This document shows positions 17,468 to 25,138 of a DNA stretch of 64,000 bases, piece by piece. Every line of letters begins with the position of its first letter. Position 1 is the first letter of the stretch. Position numbers and translations under genes: made by a program. Under the pieces are notes generated by a model that worked only from the letters and a program-made list of their open reading frames with translations, ran no database searches and was not told the DNA's origin. This stretch comes from a bacterium. Its GTDB lineage: Bacteria; Bacillota; Clostridia; Lachnospirales; Lachnospiraceae. The stretch spans positions 104,400 through 168,399 of the forward strand of contig JAMPFT010000001.1 of the NCBI GenBank assembly GCA_023664305.1, in the 5' to 3' direction.

Positions 17468-19141
17468 TCAGAACACCCGCAGCATCTGTCCCAGCGCCTC
17501 GATTATTTTGCCGCCCGGAATACCTTCCAGCTCCTGGTCTCTGAAATTGCGCAGCAGGATCAGTCCGACCCAATACAACGCGCTCATCAGCACAAAACAG
17601 ACGATCCCCGTGACCAGATTACCCAGATGCGGCGTAAACACTTTTCCCAAAAACATACCTGCAAAGCCTGTGACACAGGCCATAATGGCCGGAACGGCAA
17701 ACGTTTGCAGCCAATCGACCTTCAGACGGAACTGCCTGCACGCAAACGTCCCAAGACTTATGCACAGCACGCCGCTCCCCATGATTCCCGCATAGACCAG
17801 CGACAGGATGCCGGCCTTTCCCACGTTGAGAAACACCGCGGCCAAAACGGCATACAGCACGTCCGCCACAGCCGCCGCTCCCAGGACGAGATATTTCTTT
17901 CCCGCAAGAATCAGCATTCTGGCAAAATAATAAGACAACACCGCAAAGACGATCGCCGCGGAACCTCCCCGGAACATTTTTGCCGCTGCCGCAGCCTGTT
18001 CTCCGCAGACCGCCGCCGTCACCTGTTCCGACATCACGGCGAGAAATACGGCAAAAAAGACGGTGTGAACCGTTCCGATATGGATCCCGCCCTGAAACGC
18101 CGTCCTCACAAACCGATGCTCCTCCTTACGCATCAGAAGGAACGTTTTCCCGCAAACCGGGATCAGCAGGCAGACCGCAAACAGGGCAAAGACTCCGCAG
18201 ACCGCTCCGTATCCTGCAAGATAAACCCCGTAATCCGCCGCCATCCGATCGCCGTTTTCGGCAGCCCTGCCAAAAAGGATCAGACCGATGGGAAGGGACA
18301 AAAAGAGCAAAAACTGGATCCCCGCCAGCGCCCCTCTGCCGCCAAAAAGCGCCATAATGCTGTCCGAAAAAGAGGCGGTAGTTCTCATTCCCTCCTGAGC
18401 CGTCCTGTTTTTCGAACGCTTTCCGCTCTTGTAGAACAGAAAAAGAACAGCCGCCACAAGAATTTCCGAAAGCGTTATGGCAAGGACGACTCCCACGCCT
18501 CCGTACATGGACGCAAAGTTCTGCTGAACCAGCAAATGGCTGACCTTTTCCCCGTAGTTTTTCAGAATCCTGCAAAACAATACGCCGAATCCCAGCCAGA
18601 AAAGCTGCCTCGAAATCCCGGCGGCCGCCGACGGAAGCTCCGCTCCGTCTCCCTTACAGTACCCGGAAAGCACCTCCGAGACGGCGCGCAGGAAGACGGC
18701 GGGGGCTATCACCGCAAGAAGAAAGGCACTGTACTGGATCCGGAACAGTTTTCCCGCAATCTGCTCCGATGCGGCTGCCACTGCCACCGTTCCCACCGCC
18801 CCGAAGGCCGTCTGAAACAGCATCACGTTCCGGCGCATCCGCGCCGCATTTTTATACTGTCCCTTTGTCTTTTTAATCTTTAAAAGTCTGCCCAGCACAT
18901 CCGACACGCCGCCGCTCACAAGCGCATAAAGAAGCGCATATGTTTCCAGCGCAACGGAAACATAGGTCGCCCCGTTATATCCCGTCAGACGCGCCGCAGC
19001 CGCCAGTATCACCATGGAAAACATGGCTGCAACCGCCTGCGCCTGTCTCCTTCTTATCTCCGCCTGATTCATTCCCTGCTCCCCCGCATATCGCAGATTT
19101 TTCCTGCGATACTGCATCAATGAAATCTTTTCATCCGTCAA
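17468..19141 (-). CDS. SpoVB/MurJ-like polysaccharide flippase (MOP superfamily)
   Basis: Integral membrane protein of up to 557 residues with about 13-14 hydrophobic segments, belonging to the MOP/MviN group that flips lipid-linked sugars across the membrane. Recognisable parts are the amphipathic N-terminus followed by ARLTGYNGATYVS and the C-terminal GIPGGKIIEALGQMLRVF tail. The ORF opens with TTG at 19141 with weak ribosome site; ATG at 19117 (MQYRRKN) is an alternative. Whether it acts in spore cortex, peptidoglycan or capsule export cannot be told from sequence. Confidence 0.8.
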   Translation of the reverse strand: MTDEKISLMQYRRKNLRYAGEQGMNQAEIRRRQAQAVAAMFSMVILAAAARLTGYNGATYVSVALETYALLYALVSGGVSDVLGRLLKIKKTKGQYKNAARMRRNVMLFQTAFGAVGTVAVAAASEQIAGKLFRIQYSAFLLAVIAPAVFLRAVSEVLSGYCKGDGAELPSAAAGISRQLFWLGFGVLFCRILKNYGEKVSHLLVQQNFASMYGGVGVVLAITLSEILVAAVLFLFYKSGKRSKNRTAQEGMRTTASFSDSIMALFGGRGALAGIQFLLFLSLPIGLILFGRAAENGDRMAADYGVYLAGYGAVCGVFALFAVCLLIPVCGKTFLLMRKEEHRFVRTAFQGGIHIGTVHTVFFAVFLAVMSEQVTAAVCGEQAAAAAKMFRGGSAAIVFAVLSYYFARMLILAGKKYLVLGAAAVADVLYAVLAAVFLNVGKAGILSLVYAGIMGSGVLCISLGTFACRQFRLKVDWLQTFAVPAIMACVTGFAGMFLGKVFTPHLGNLVTGIVCFVLMSALYWVGLILLRNFRDQELEGIPGGKIIEALGQMLRVF

Positions 19142-19183
19142 TCCCGGCCTGCGGCTCTGCCGTCAACCGTTTCCGCTCCTGTT

Positions 19184-19690
19184 CTACATACCCTCCCGCG
19201 TAATCCCCAGTCCGGAAAGTATCTCTTCCTGCTTTTTCTCCATCGCCGCAGCCTCTTCCTCCTCCATGTGATCGTAACCGCACAGGTGCAGCATACTGTG
19301 CGCCACCAGGAAGGCAAACTCCCGCCGCAGACTGTGGCCGTAGCTTACCGCCTGCTCTCTCACCTTATCCGCGGAAATCATGATATCTCCCAAAAGCAGC
19401 TCGCCCGTGTCGGGGTCGAAATAATCCGCTTCCCTGTCCCCGTCGATGTCAAACACACCTTCTTTTTCAAAGTCCACGTTCGGAAAAGAAAGCACATCCG
19501 TGGCGCTGTCGATCCCGCGGCTCGCCCTGTTTACCTCGCGGATCCCCTCGTTATCCGTCAGCACCACGTTCACCTGGACCTCATAGGGACAGCCCTCCTC
19601 CTCCAGAACCGCCCTGCAGACCGTCTCCACCGTCTCCTGCAGCTTGAAGGGAAATTCCTCCTGTGTCTCGTTCTCAACGTAAAAAGTCAT
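19184..19690 (-). CDS. ybeY: Endoribonuclease YbeY (rRNA maturation)
   Basis: Zinc-dependent endoribonuclease for 16S rRNA 3'-end maturation and ribosome quality control, 168 residues. The metal site is HSMLHLCGYDH near residues 128-138, and the motif TDVLSFP is present. AAGGAGG lies 12 bases upstream of the ATG at 19690. The start codon is inside the last codons of the PgpH-like gene (17-base overlap). It closes the yqfC-yqfD-phoH-pgpH-ybeY block, the same order as in Bacillus. Confidence 0.95.
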   Translation of the reverse strand: MTFYVENETQEEFPFKLQETVETVCRAVLEEEGCPYEVQVNVVLTDNEGIREVNRASRGIDSATDVLSFPNVDFEKEGVFDIDGDREADYFDPDTGELLLGDIMISADKVREQAVSYGHSLRREFAFLVAHSMLHLCGYDHMEEEEAAAMEKKQEEILSGLGITREGM

Positions 19691-20852
19691 AATAGAGCTT
19701 TTCCTCCTTAAAGATCTTCTGCATGATGCGCAGCTCCCGGACGGAAATATCGCAGCGGTCAAAGGTTCTGTCCTTTTCCAGCTTTCCGAACAGCGCGTCT
19801 ATCACCCTGTCGTAATCGATCTGCCCCTGCCCGCTTCTCTCCGTCATAAAGGTCACGGAATTCATCACGGTATCGGCGCAGAGCAGAACCGCCGTCTCTT
19901 TTTTCCGGATCCCCCGGGACCTGTTCCGATAATCGGAAAGGATTTCCGGAACCGCAGGCGGCAGTTTCCTCCCCTTCACGCTCTCCGCCAGTTCTTCTCC
20001 CAGATGGTGGTAATATCCCACACATTTCAGCGCGTCCGCGTCCAGTCCCAACTGCCTGCCGATACGCTCGCAGAAATAGGAGGTATGGACGCAGTGCATA
20101 TATTCCTTCCGGTCCCTTTCCCGCAGGGCCGTCAACACGGGGTTTTCCGTGTCGTTGATATCCAGATACCTGTCCCGGAAAGGATATGCCACTTTGGAGA
20201 AAAACAGCTTCAGACAGCCCACCAGCAGGATGCTGCTGACCACCATATTCGCCGCCGGGATCACAAACATTTCAAAATCGGGCCGCGCGTTGGCAGGCAG
20301 GACAAGATTTGCCGTCTCACACACCAAAAGACACAGCATCGACAGAAAAAGCGGCATACCGATCTTAAACTCTCCTCCCAGGTGCCGGAACAGAGTCACC
20401 GCAAAAATACCGCTGACAAAATAAATTGCAAAGCCCTCCACGCCGCTTCCGCTGAGCATGACGGCGATTAACAGCAGGGAGGAGGCCGTTATCGTCCCTG
20501 TGCCGGAGCTTCCAAAAAGCGTCAGCATCACATAGATCAGCAGAAACGGCCAGCCTCCCACCGGCAGGAAGCCGCACGCAAAGGCGATCCCAAGTCCCAG
20601 GACCGCACAGAACAGAAATCTCCCGATATGCTCCCCGTTATCATAATCAAGGCAGTCGTACAGATATTCCCTGCGCAGATGAAACATACAACAGGCAAGC
20701 AAAAGAACCGTCATGACGCAGTTCCCCAACAGCCTGTCCTGCGCCTGATGCTTAAGGCTCCCAAGCAGCCACATTCCCACCGCTCCCGCTATGATAATCC
20801 CCGTTTCGGCAAGGAAATATTTCCAGCCGCTTTTTCTTTTATCTTCTCCCAT
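19674..20852 (-). CDS. PgpH-like membrane HD-domain protein with degenerate active site
   Basis: By position (phoH-pgpH-ybeY) and fold this corresponds to PgpH, the c-di-AMP phosphodiesterase. The product has 392 residues with about seven or eight membrane segments in the first 215 and an HD-like domain after residue 240. The extracellular 7TMR-HDED domain of PgpH is absent. The expected His-Asp pair reads YYHHLGE (about residue 280) instead of HD, and the later His-His motif is not seen, while flanking motifs (LCADTV, KDRTFDRCDIS) fit PgpH. Hydrolase activity is therefore doubtful. It overlaps both neighbours. Confidence 0.8.
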   Translation of the reverse strand: MGEDKRKSGWKYFLAETGIIIAGAVGMWLLGSLKHQAQDRLLGNCVMTVLLLACCMFHLRREYLYDCLDYDNGEHIGRFLFCAVLGLGIAFACGFLPVGGWPFLLIYVMLTLFGSSGTGTITASSLLLIAVMLSGSGVEGFAIYFVSGIFAVTLFRHLGGEFKIGMPLFLSMLCLLVCETANLVLPANARPDFEMFVIPAANMVVSSILLVGCLKLFFSKVAYPFRDRYLDINDTENPVLTALRERDRKEYMHCVHTSYFCERIGRQLGLDADALKCVGYYHHLGEELAESVKGRKLPPAVPEILSDYRNRSRGIRKKETAVLLCADTVMNSVTFMTERSGQGQIDYDRVIDALFGKLEKDRTFDRCDISVRELRIMQKIFKEEKLYYDFLR

Positions 20853-21834
20853 GTCTGTCTCTGCTTCTGCTCTTCTCCTTCGCCTCGTAATCGTCGTATG
20901 CCTTCACGATCTTCTGTACAAGAGGATGTCTTACCACATCCTTGCTGGTCAGATTACAAAACGCAATATCGTCGATCTTTCCCAAAACCCTCGCCGCCAC
21001 ATCCAGCCCCGATTTTGCGCCGGGAGCAAGATCCTTCTGGGAGCCGTCCCCCGTGACCACCACCTTTGAGCCGAAGCCGATACGGGTCAGAAACATTTTC
21101 ATCTGTGCCGGCGTGGTATTCTGCGCCTCGTCCAGAATGATATAGGCGTTATCCAGAGTGCGTCCCCTCATGTAAGCTAAGGGCGCTACCTCGATGAGTC
21201 CTTTTTCCATATTTTTGGCGAAGCTTTCCGCTCCCATAATCTGGTAGAGCGCGTCATAAAGCGGCCTTAAATACGGATCCACCTTGCTCTGCAGATCTCC
21301 CGGCAGAAAGCCCAGCTTCTCTCCCGCCTCTATGGCCGGTCTGGTCAAAATGATCCTGCTTACCTCGTCGTTTTTAAAGGCTGTGATTGCCATCGCCATC
21401 GCCAGATAAGTCTTTCCCGTACCCGCAGGCCCCAGTCCGAACACGATCATATTCTTTCTGATGGCGTCCACATAGGCCTTTTGCCCCAGCGTCTTCGGCT
21501 TGATCGGTTTTCCGTTTACCGTGTGACAGATACAGTCCGTGTCAATTTCCGTGATAACCTTTTCCTGTTCTTCCATTCCCATTGTAATCGCGTAATCTAC
21601 GCTTTGCTCCTCTATTTCGTTTCCTCTTCCGGAGATGATGGTAAGCTGCGTAAGCACCGAAGCCGCCTTCCGCACCATGTCCTCGCTTCCGTAGATCGTC
21701 ACGGCGCCGTTTCGGTCTACCACGGAAACGCCGAAATCGTGCTCCAGCTTTTTTATATAGGCGTCCTGCATCCCGAAAATCTTCCGCATATGCTCCGCGG
21801 GAAGCTCAAGCTTCATTGAATAGTCATTTTCCAT
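20839..21834 (-). CDS. phoH: PhoH family ATPase
   Basis: Cytoplasmic P-loop ATPase of the PhoH/PhoL family, linked to RNA metabolism; 331 residues. An N-terminal KH-like region precedes Walker A GPAGTGKTYLAMA near residue 140 and Walker B ILDEAQNTTPAQMK near residue 240; the VVTGDGSQ sensor is present. The start at 21834 is fixed by the GGAAAGG located 7-8 bases upstream in the last unit of a 20-bp repeat. Translation is probably coupled to yqfD through the mini-ORF array. Its end overlaps the PgpH-like start by 14 bases. Confidence 0.93.
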   Translation of the reverse strand: MENDYSMKLELPAEHMRKIFGMQDAYIKKLEHDFGVSVVDRNGAVTIYGSEDMVRKAASVLTQLTIISGRGNEIEEQSVDYAITMGMEEQEKVITEIDTDCICHTVNGKPIKPKTLGQKAYVDAIRKNMIVFGLGPAGTGKTYLAMAMAITAFKNDEVSRIILTRPAIEAGEKLGFLPGDLQSKVDPYLRPLYDALYQIMGAESFAKNMEKGLIEVAPLAYMRGRTLDNAYIILDEAQNTTPAQMKMFLTRIGFGSKVVVTGDGSQKDLAPGAKSGLDVAARVLGKIDDIAFCNLTSKDVVRHPLVQKIVKAYDDYEAKEKSRSRDRHGRR

Positions 21835-21953
21835 GATCCGCCTTTCCGATCATTGATCCGCCTTTCCGATCATTGATCCGCCTTTCCGATCATTGATCCG
21901 CCTTTCCGATCATTGATCCGCCTTTCCGATCATTGATCTGTCTTTCCGATCAT
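21824..21953 (-). other. Chain of six overlapping mini-ORFs between yqfD and phoH
   Basis: ATG codons on the minus strand lie at 21953, 21933, 21913, 21893, 21873 and 21853. The first encodes MIGKTDQ, the next four MIGKADQ, and the last MIGKADHGK. Each stop (TGA) overlaps the next ATG in ATGA, and the yqfD stop overlaps the first ATG the same way. Each unit carries its own AAAGG seven bases before the next ATG. The last mini-ORF overlaps the phoH start by 11 bases. Whether they are translated is not known. Confidence 0.7.
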
Positions 21954-21973
21954 TGATCTGTCTCTCCGATCAC
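21835..21973 (-). repeat. 20-bp tandem repeat at the yqfD-phoH junction
   Basis: About seven copies of a 20-bp unit, on the plus strand CCGCCTTTCCGATCATTGAT; five are identical and those nearest yqfD carry one to three changes. The most divergent unit is the yqfD C-terminal coding sequence (VIGETDQ and stop), so the array appears to have grown from the end of yqfD. Confidence 0.95.
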
Positions 21974-23164
21974 CGTTCTTTCCGTGGCGGTACTTTTCCC
22001 TGTCTGCTCCCGGACGGTAAACTCGCCGGAAATGATCCACAAACCGCCATTTGTATCTATTTTAACATCTTTTTCAATAATTTGTACCCCTTTTTCCTCT
22101 AAACTTGCAAGAAAAGCCATTAATTTTTCATGAAGCTTTTCTTCCGCCTCCGCAAGAGTATACTCATACTCTACATTTTGGTATTCACGGTATGTATATT
22201 CGCCGCTGTAGACCGGTATGGAGAGCTTTTCGAAAAGGGCGAAGCGGCTTTCCCTGATTACGCTGTCATACACGAGAAAGGGCCTTTCCTGCGGCATTTT
22301 CCATTCCCTGTTCCCGAACCGCAGATAATATCTCTTCTTTTCCCTGCCCGTATATTCCTTCTCAATATGATCAAAGGGCAGCGTCGCCGAAAAGCTGAGC
22401 GTATGCTCCAGCACGATATCTGCGTCCGCGTCTACATACAGGTACTCCCTCACCGTCGTATCCTCGTTATAGACGGGAACCTTCCCTTCCACCAGCACGC
22501 TTCCCTCCTCCACGGTATCTCCCGCCGCCACCTTCGGCACGCCCCTGCGCACGATGATCGAAACCACTGTGCCCGCATACTCAGAGACCAGATCCCGTCC
22601 CGTCTCGGTCTTTTCCTCCGGCTGCACGGACACATCGTTCTCCTTGACATCGATTTTCAGCCGAGTACCCTCCAGCTTTGCGGAGGCCCATGTGATTTCG
22701 GGAAACTGCCTGCGGATCTCCTTCTCCAGAGACTCGATATCCACATCCTCCTTGCGAATGCCGATAACCACCTGTTGCTCCTTGAGAAACGACAGAAAAA
22801 TGTCCTCCGTGATCTGATAATTTCCGGTAAGCTCGATGTCCCAGACAAAGAGGGACGACCAAAACCAGAAGGCCACCGTAAACACCAGGCCTCCCACAAA
22901 CATTTTCCGTCTCAACAGCTTGGGCAGAAAAAAGGGCAGCCCGTATCGCTCCAATACGGCCACCCTTGTACCTGTTTTCCTGACGATGGGACGAAGCGCC
23001 CAAAAGCCCTTAAGGTTGATATCCATGTAATAGACGTCTCCCTCCCGGACAATGTTGGAGAGGAGGATTCCCTTATTGCTGCAAAGATTCATAAAACGTT
23101 CCGGAGAAAATCCGCTGACGCGGATGCGCAGATACCCCCTAAGATACCTCAAAAGTCCGATCAT
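21950..23164 (-). CDS. yqfD: Sporulation protein YqfD
   Basis: Sporulation protein of 404 residues with an N-terminal cytoplasmic part, a membrane segment near residue 85 (FVGGLVFTVAFWFWSSLFVW) and a long extracytoplasmic part with POTRA-like beginnings, as in YqfD, whose mutants in Bacillus block sporulation. Start at 23164 (MIGLLRYL) is taken because GGGGTG precedes it; a GTG at 23179 in the same frame is possible. The C-terminal residues VIGETDQ and the stop form the first unit of the 20-bp repeat array. Upstream of it is yqfC, 50 bases away. Confidence 0.9.
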   Translation of the reverse strand: MIGLLRYLRGYLRIRVSGFSPERFMNLCSNKGILLSNIVREGDVYYMDINLKGFWALRPIVRKTGTRVAVLERYGLPFFLPKLLRRKMFVGGLVFTVAFWFWSSLFVWDIELTGNYQITEDIFLSFLKEQQVVIGIRKEDVDIESLEKEIRRQFPEITWASAKLEGTRLKIDVKENDVSVQPEEKTETGRDLVSEYAGTVVSIIVRRGVPKVAAGDTVEEGSVLVEGKVPVYNEDTTVREYLYVDADADIVLEHTLSFSATLPFDHIEKEYTGREKKRYYLRFGNREWKMPQERPFLVYDSVIRESRFALFEKLSIPVYSGEYTYREYQNVEYEYTLAEAEEKLHEKLMAFLASLEEKGVQIIEKDVKIDTNGGLWIISGEFTVREQTGKSTATERTVIGETDQ

Positions 23165-23214
23165 GACTACACACCCCACTCACTTTTTAAAAGAGCCGTC
23201 CGAAGACACCTGTA

Positions 23215-23496
23215 CTACAGATATCTGACGCAGCATATGCAGCCGCTGATTTTCATGTCTTCATTTGTGTAGTAGTCTATGGAAAGTCTGCTCCCCTCAA
23301 AGCATACCTGACAGGTTTTCCCCTGCAGAAGAATCAGATTTTCCGTGTATTCCAGAATCCCTCTGTAATTCTCGATCCACGCCTCGCTGTTACCCGTCAG
23401 AGTCACCTTGACGGCACCCATACAGATATCCCTGGGAAGCTTCAGGGATTCCACCAATGATTCTTTTTTCCGGCTGCGGTCACTGTTTTTCTTCAT
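23215..23496 (-). CDS. yqfC: Sporulation protein YqfC (YabP/YqfC family)
   Basis: Small sporulation protein of 93 residues of the YabP/YqfC family: LKLPRDICMGAVKVTLTGN, then YRGILEYTENLILL, typical order for the family. It heads the yqfC-yqfD-phoH block. There is no clear ribosome binding site before the ATG at 23496. A TATAAT stands eight bases upstream, too close for a normal leader if used by sigma-A, so the real promoter may be for a sporulation sigma factor or lie farther upstream. Confidence 0.88.
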   Translation of the reverse strand: MKKNSDRSRKKESLVESLKLPRDICMGAVKVTLTGNSEAWIENYRGILEYTENLILLQGKTCQVCFEGSRLSIDYYTNEDMKISGCICCVRYL

Positions 23497-23542
23497 GCTC
23501 TATTATATTACCGCGGCCGGAAAACTATGAGTTTGAAATTCC

Positions 23543-24844
23543 CTACAAAACCGCCCTGATAAACGGCCTTTTCTCCGGCGCGCAGTCCGAGACGGTACAG
23601 GCCGCCAGAAATCTCTTCTCCGCCTCCGCGGCTTTTCCTGCATCGTTGGCATGGATCACGGCCAGAGGCTCCCCTTTCTTTACGCGGTCCCCCACCTTTT
23701 TGCACAGCACGATCCCCACGGAGAGATCGATTTTACTCTCCTTCGTCTCTCTGCCGCCGCCCAAAAGAAGAGAACAGATCCCCACCTCGTCGCAGGCAAT
23801 ATGGGCGACATAGCCTTCCTTTAAAGAGAGTACTTCCCTTTGCAGGGAGGCGCGGGGCAAAAGCTCCGGGTGATACACAGGCTCAGGATCTCCTCCCTGC
23901 GCCTTTACAAACTCCGCAAGCTTTTTTAACGCGCTGCCGTCGCGGATTACCTGCCGCAGCATCTCTTCCGCCTCTTCCACGCTTTCCGCCTTCCCGCCCG
24001 CAAGAAGCATCCGGCTTCCCAGCGTCAGGCAAAGCTTTACAAAGTCCTCCGGCCCCCGGCCGTTCAGCGTATCGATAGCCTCCCGCACCTCCAGGGCGTT
24101 TCCCACCGCATATCCCAGCGGCTGATCCATATCCGAAATCACGGCGACGGTTTTCCTCCCGGCGCTCCTTCCGATCTCTACCATCTCCTCGGCCAGCGCT
24201 CTCGCGTCCTCCGCCTCCTTCATAAAAGCTCCGCTTCCCGTCTTCACATCCAGCACGATGGCGTCCGCCCCCGCCGCCAGCTTTTTGCTCATAATGGAGC
24301 TGGCGATCAGCGACAGATTGTCAACCGTGGCCGTCACGTCCCGGAGCGCGTACAGCTTTTTGTCCGCGGGCGCAAGCTCTGCCGTCTGTCCCATGATGGC
24401 GATCCCGATCCGGTTTACGTTCCCGATAAACTGTTCCGTAGTCAGCGCCGTCGTAAATCCGGGAAAGCTTTCCAGCTTATCGATGGTTCCTCCCGTGTGG
24501 CCCAGCCCTCTGCCGCTCATCTTTGCCACCGGGATGCCGCAGGCCGCCACCATGGGAGTCAGCGCCAGAGAAGTCTTGTCCCCCACGCCCCCGGTGCTGT
24601 GCTTGTCTACCTTGATCCCCCTTATGCCCGACAGATCCAGCTTTTCGCCGCTCTCAGCCATGGCCATGGTCAGCTCATAGGTCTCCCGCCTTGTCATTTT
24701 CCGAAACCAGACCGCCATCATCAGCGCGGAAACCTGATAATCGGGGATTTCTCCCCGGGTATAGCCTTCCACGAAGAACCGGATTTCCTCCGCTGTCAGT
24801 TCTCCCCCGTTCCTTTTTTTCATAATAATGTCATACATTCTCAT
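23543..24844 (-). CDS. pdp: Pyrimidine-nucleoside phosphorylase
   Basis: Phosphorolysis of thymidine, uridine and deoxyuridine to base and (deoxy)ribose-1-phosphate; 433 residues, the usual length. Signature [17 protein letters not shown] near residue 83, the [11 protein letters not shown] motif, and the C-terminal PYNP domain with [19 protein letters not shown] lies 8 bases before the ATG at 24844. It follows the PL11 lyase gene on the same strand and precedes yqfC by 46 bases. It could be DeoA (thymidine-specific), but the Firmicutes context favours Pdp. Confidence 0.92.
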   Translation of the reverse strand: MRMYDIIMKKRNGGELTAEEIRFFVEGYTRGEIPDYQVSALMMAVWFRKMTRRETYELTMAMAESGEKLDLSGIRGIKVDKHSTGGVGDKTSLALTPMVAACGIPVAKMSGRGLGHTGGTIDKLESFPGFTTALTTEQFIGNVNRIGIAIMGQTAELAPADKKLYALRDVTATVDNLSLIASSIMSKKLAAGADAIVLDVKTGSGAFMKEAEDARALAEEMVEIGRSAGRKTVAVISDMDQPLGYAVGNALEVREAIDTLNGRGPEDFVKLCLTLGSRMLLAGGKAESVEEAEEMLRQVIRDGSALKKLAEFVKAQGGDPEPVYHPELLPRASLQREVLSLKEGYVAHIACDEVGICSLLLGGGRETKESKIDLSVGIVLCKKVGDRVKKGEPLAVIHANDAGKAAEAEKRFLAACTVSDCAPEKRPFIRAVL

Positions 24845-24935
24845 CGCCGTTTCCCTCCGTTGATTTCGCCCGCCTGTGTCTCTCTCCTGTCAGTTTCCCT
24901 TATTCCGTTCCCTTTTCTTTCTCAGTTCTGTTTTC

Positions 24936-25138
24936 CTACTCAATTCTGCTTTCCTTATCCGTTCTGTTTTCCTTCTCCGTTCTGCTTTCCTTATCCATTC
25001 TGCTTTCCTTATCCGTTCTGTTTTCCTTCTCCGTTACGCTTTCCTTCTCCGTTCTGTTTTCCTTCTCTGTTACGCTTTCCTTCTCCGTTCTGCTTTCCTT
25101 CTCCGTTACGCTTTCCTTCTCCGTTACGCTTTCCCGGT
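24936..25138 (-). repeat. 18-bp tandem repeat encoding the PL11 tail
   Basis: About eleven 18-bp units encode six-residue repeats of the type ESVTEK, ESRTEK, ENRTDK. The period is a multiple of three, so unit number can change without frameshift. The tail is highly charged and probably disordered. Confidence 0.9.

Noticed and set aside
17396-18883. Plus-strand ORF of 495 codons
   Set aside because: Antisense to the flippase; composition is His/Arg/Gln-rich without domains.
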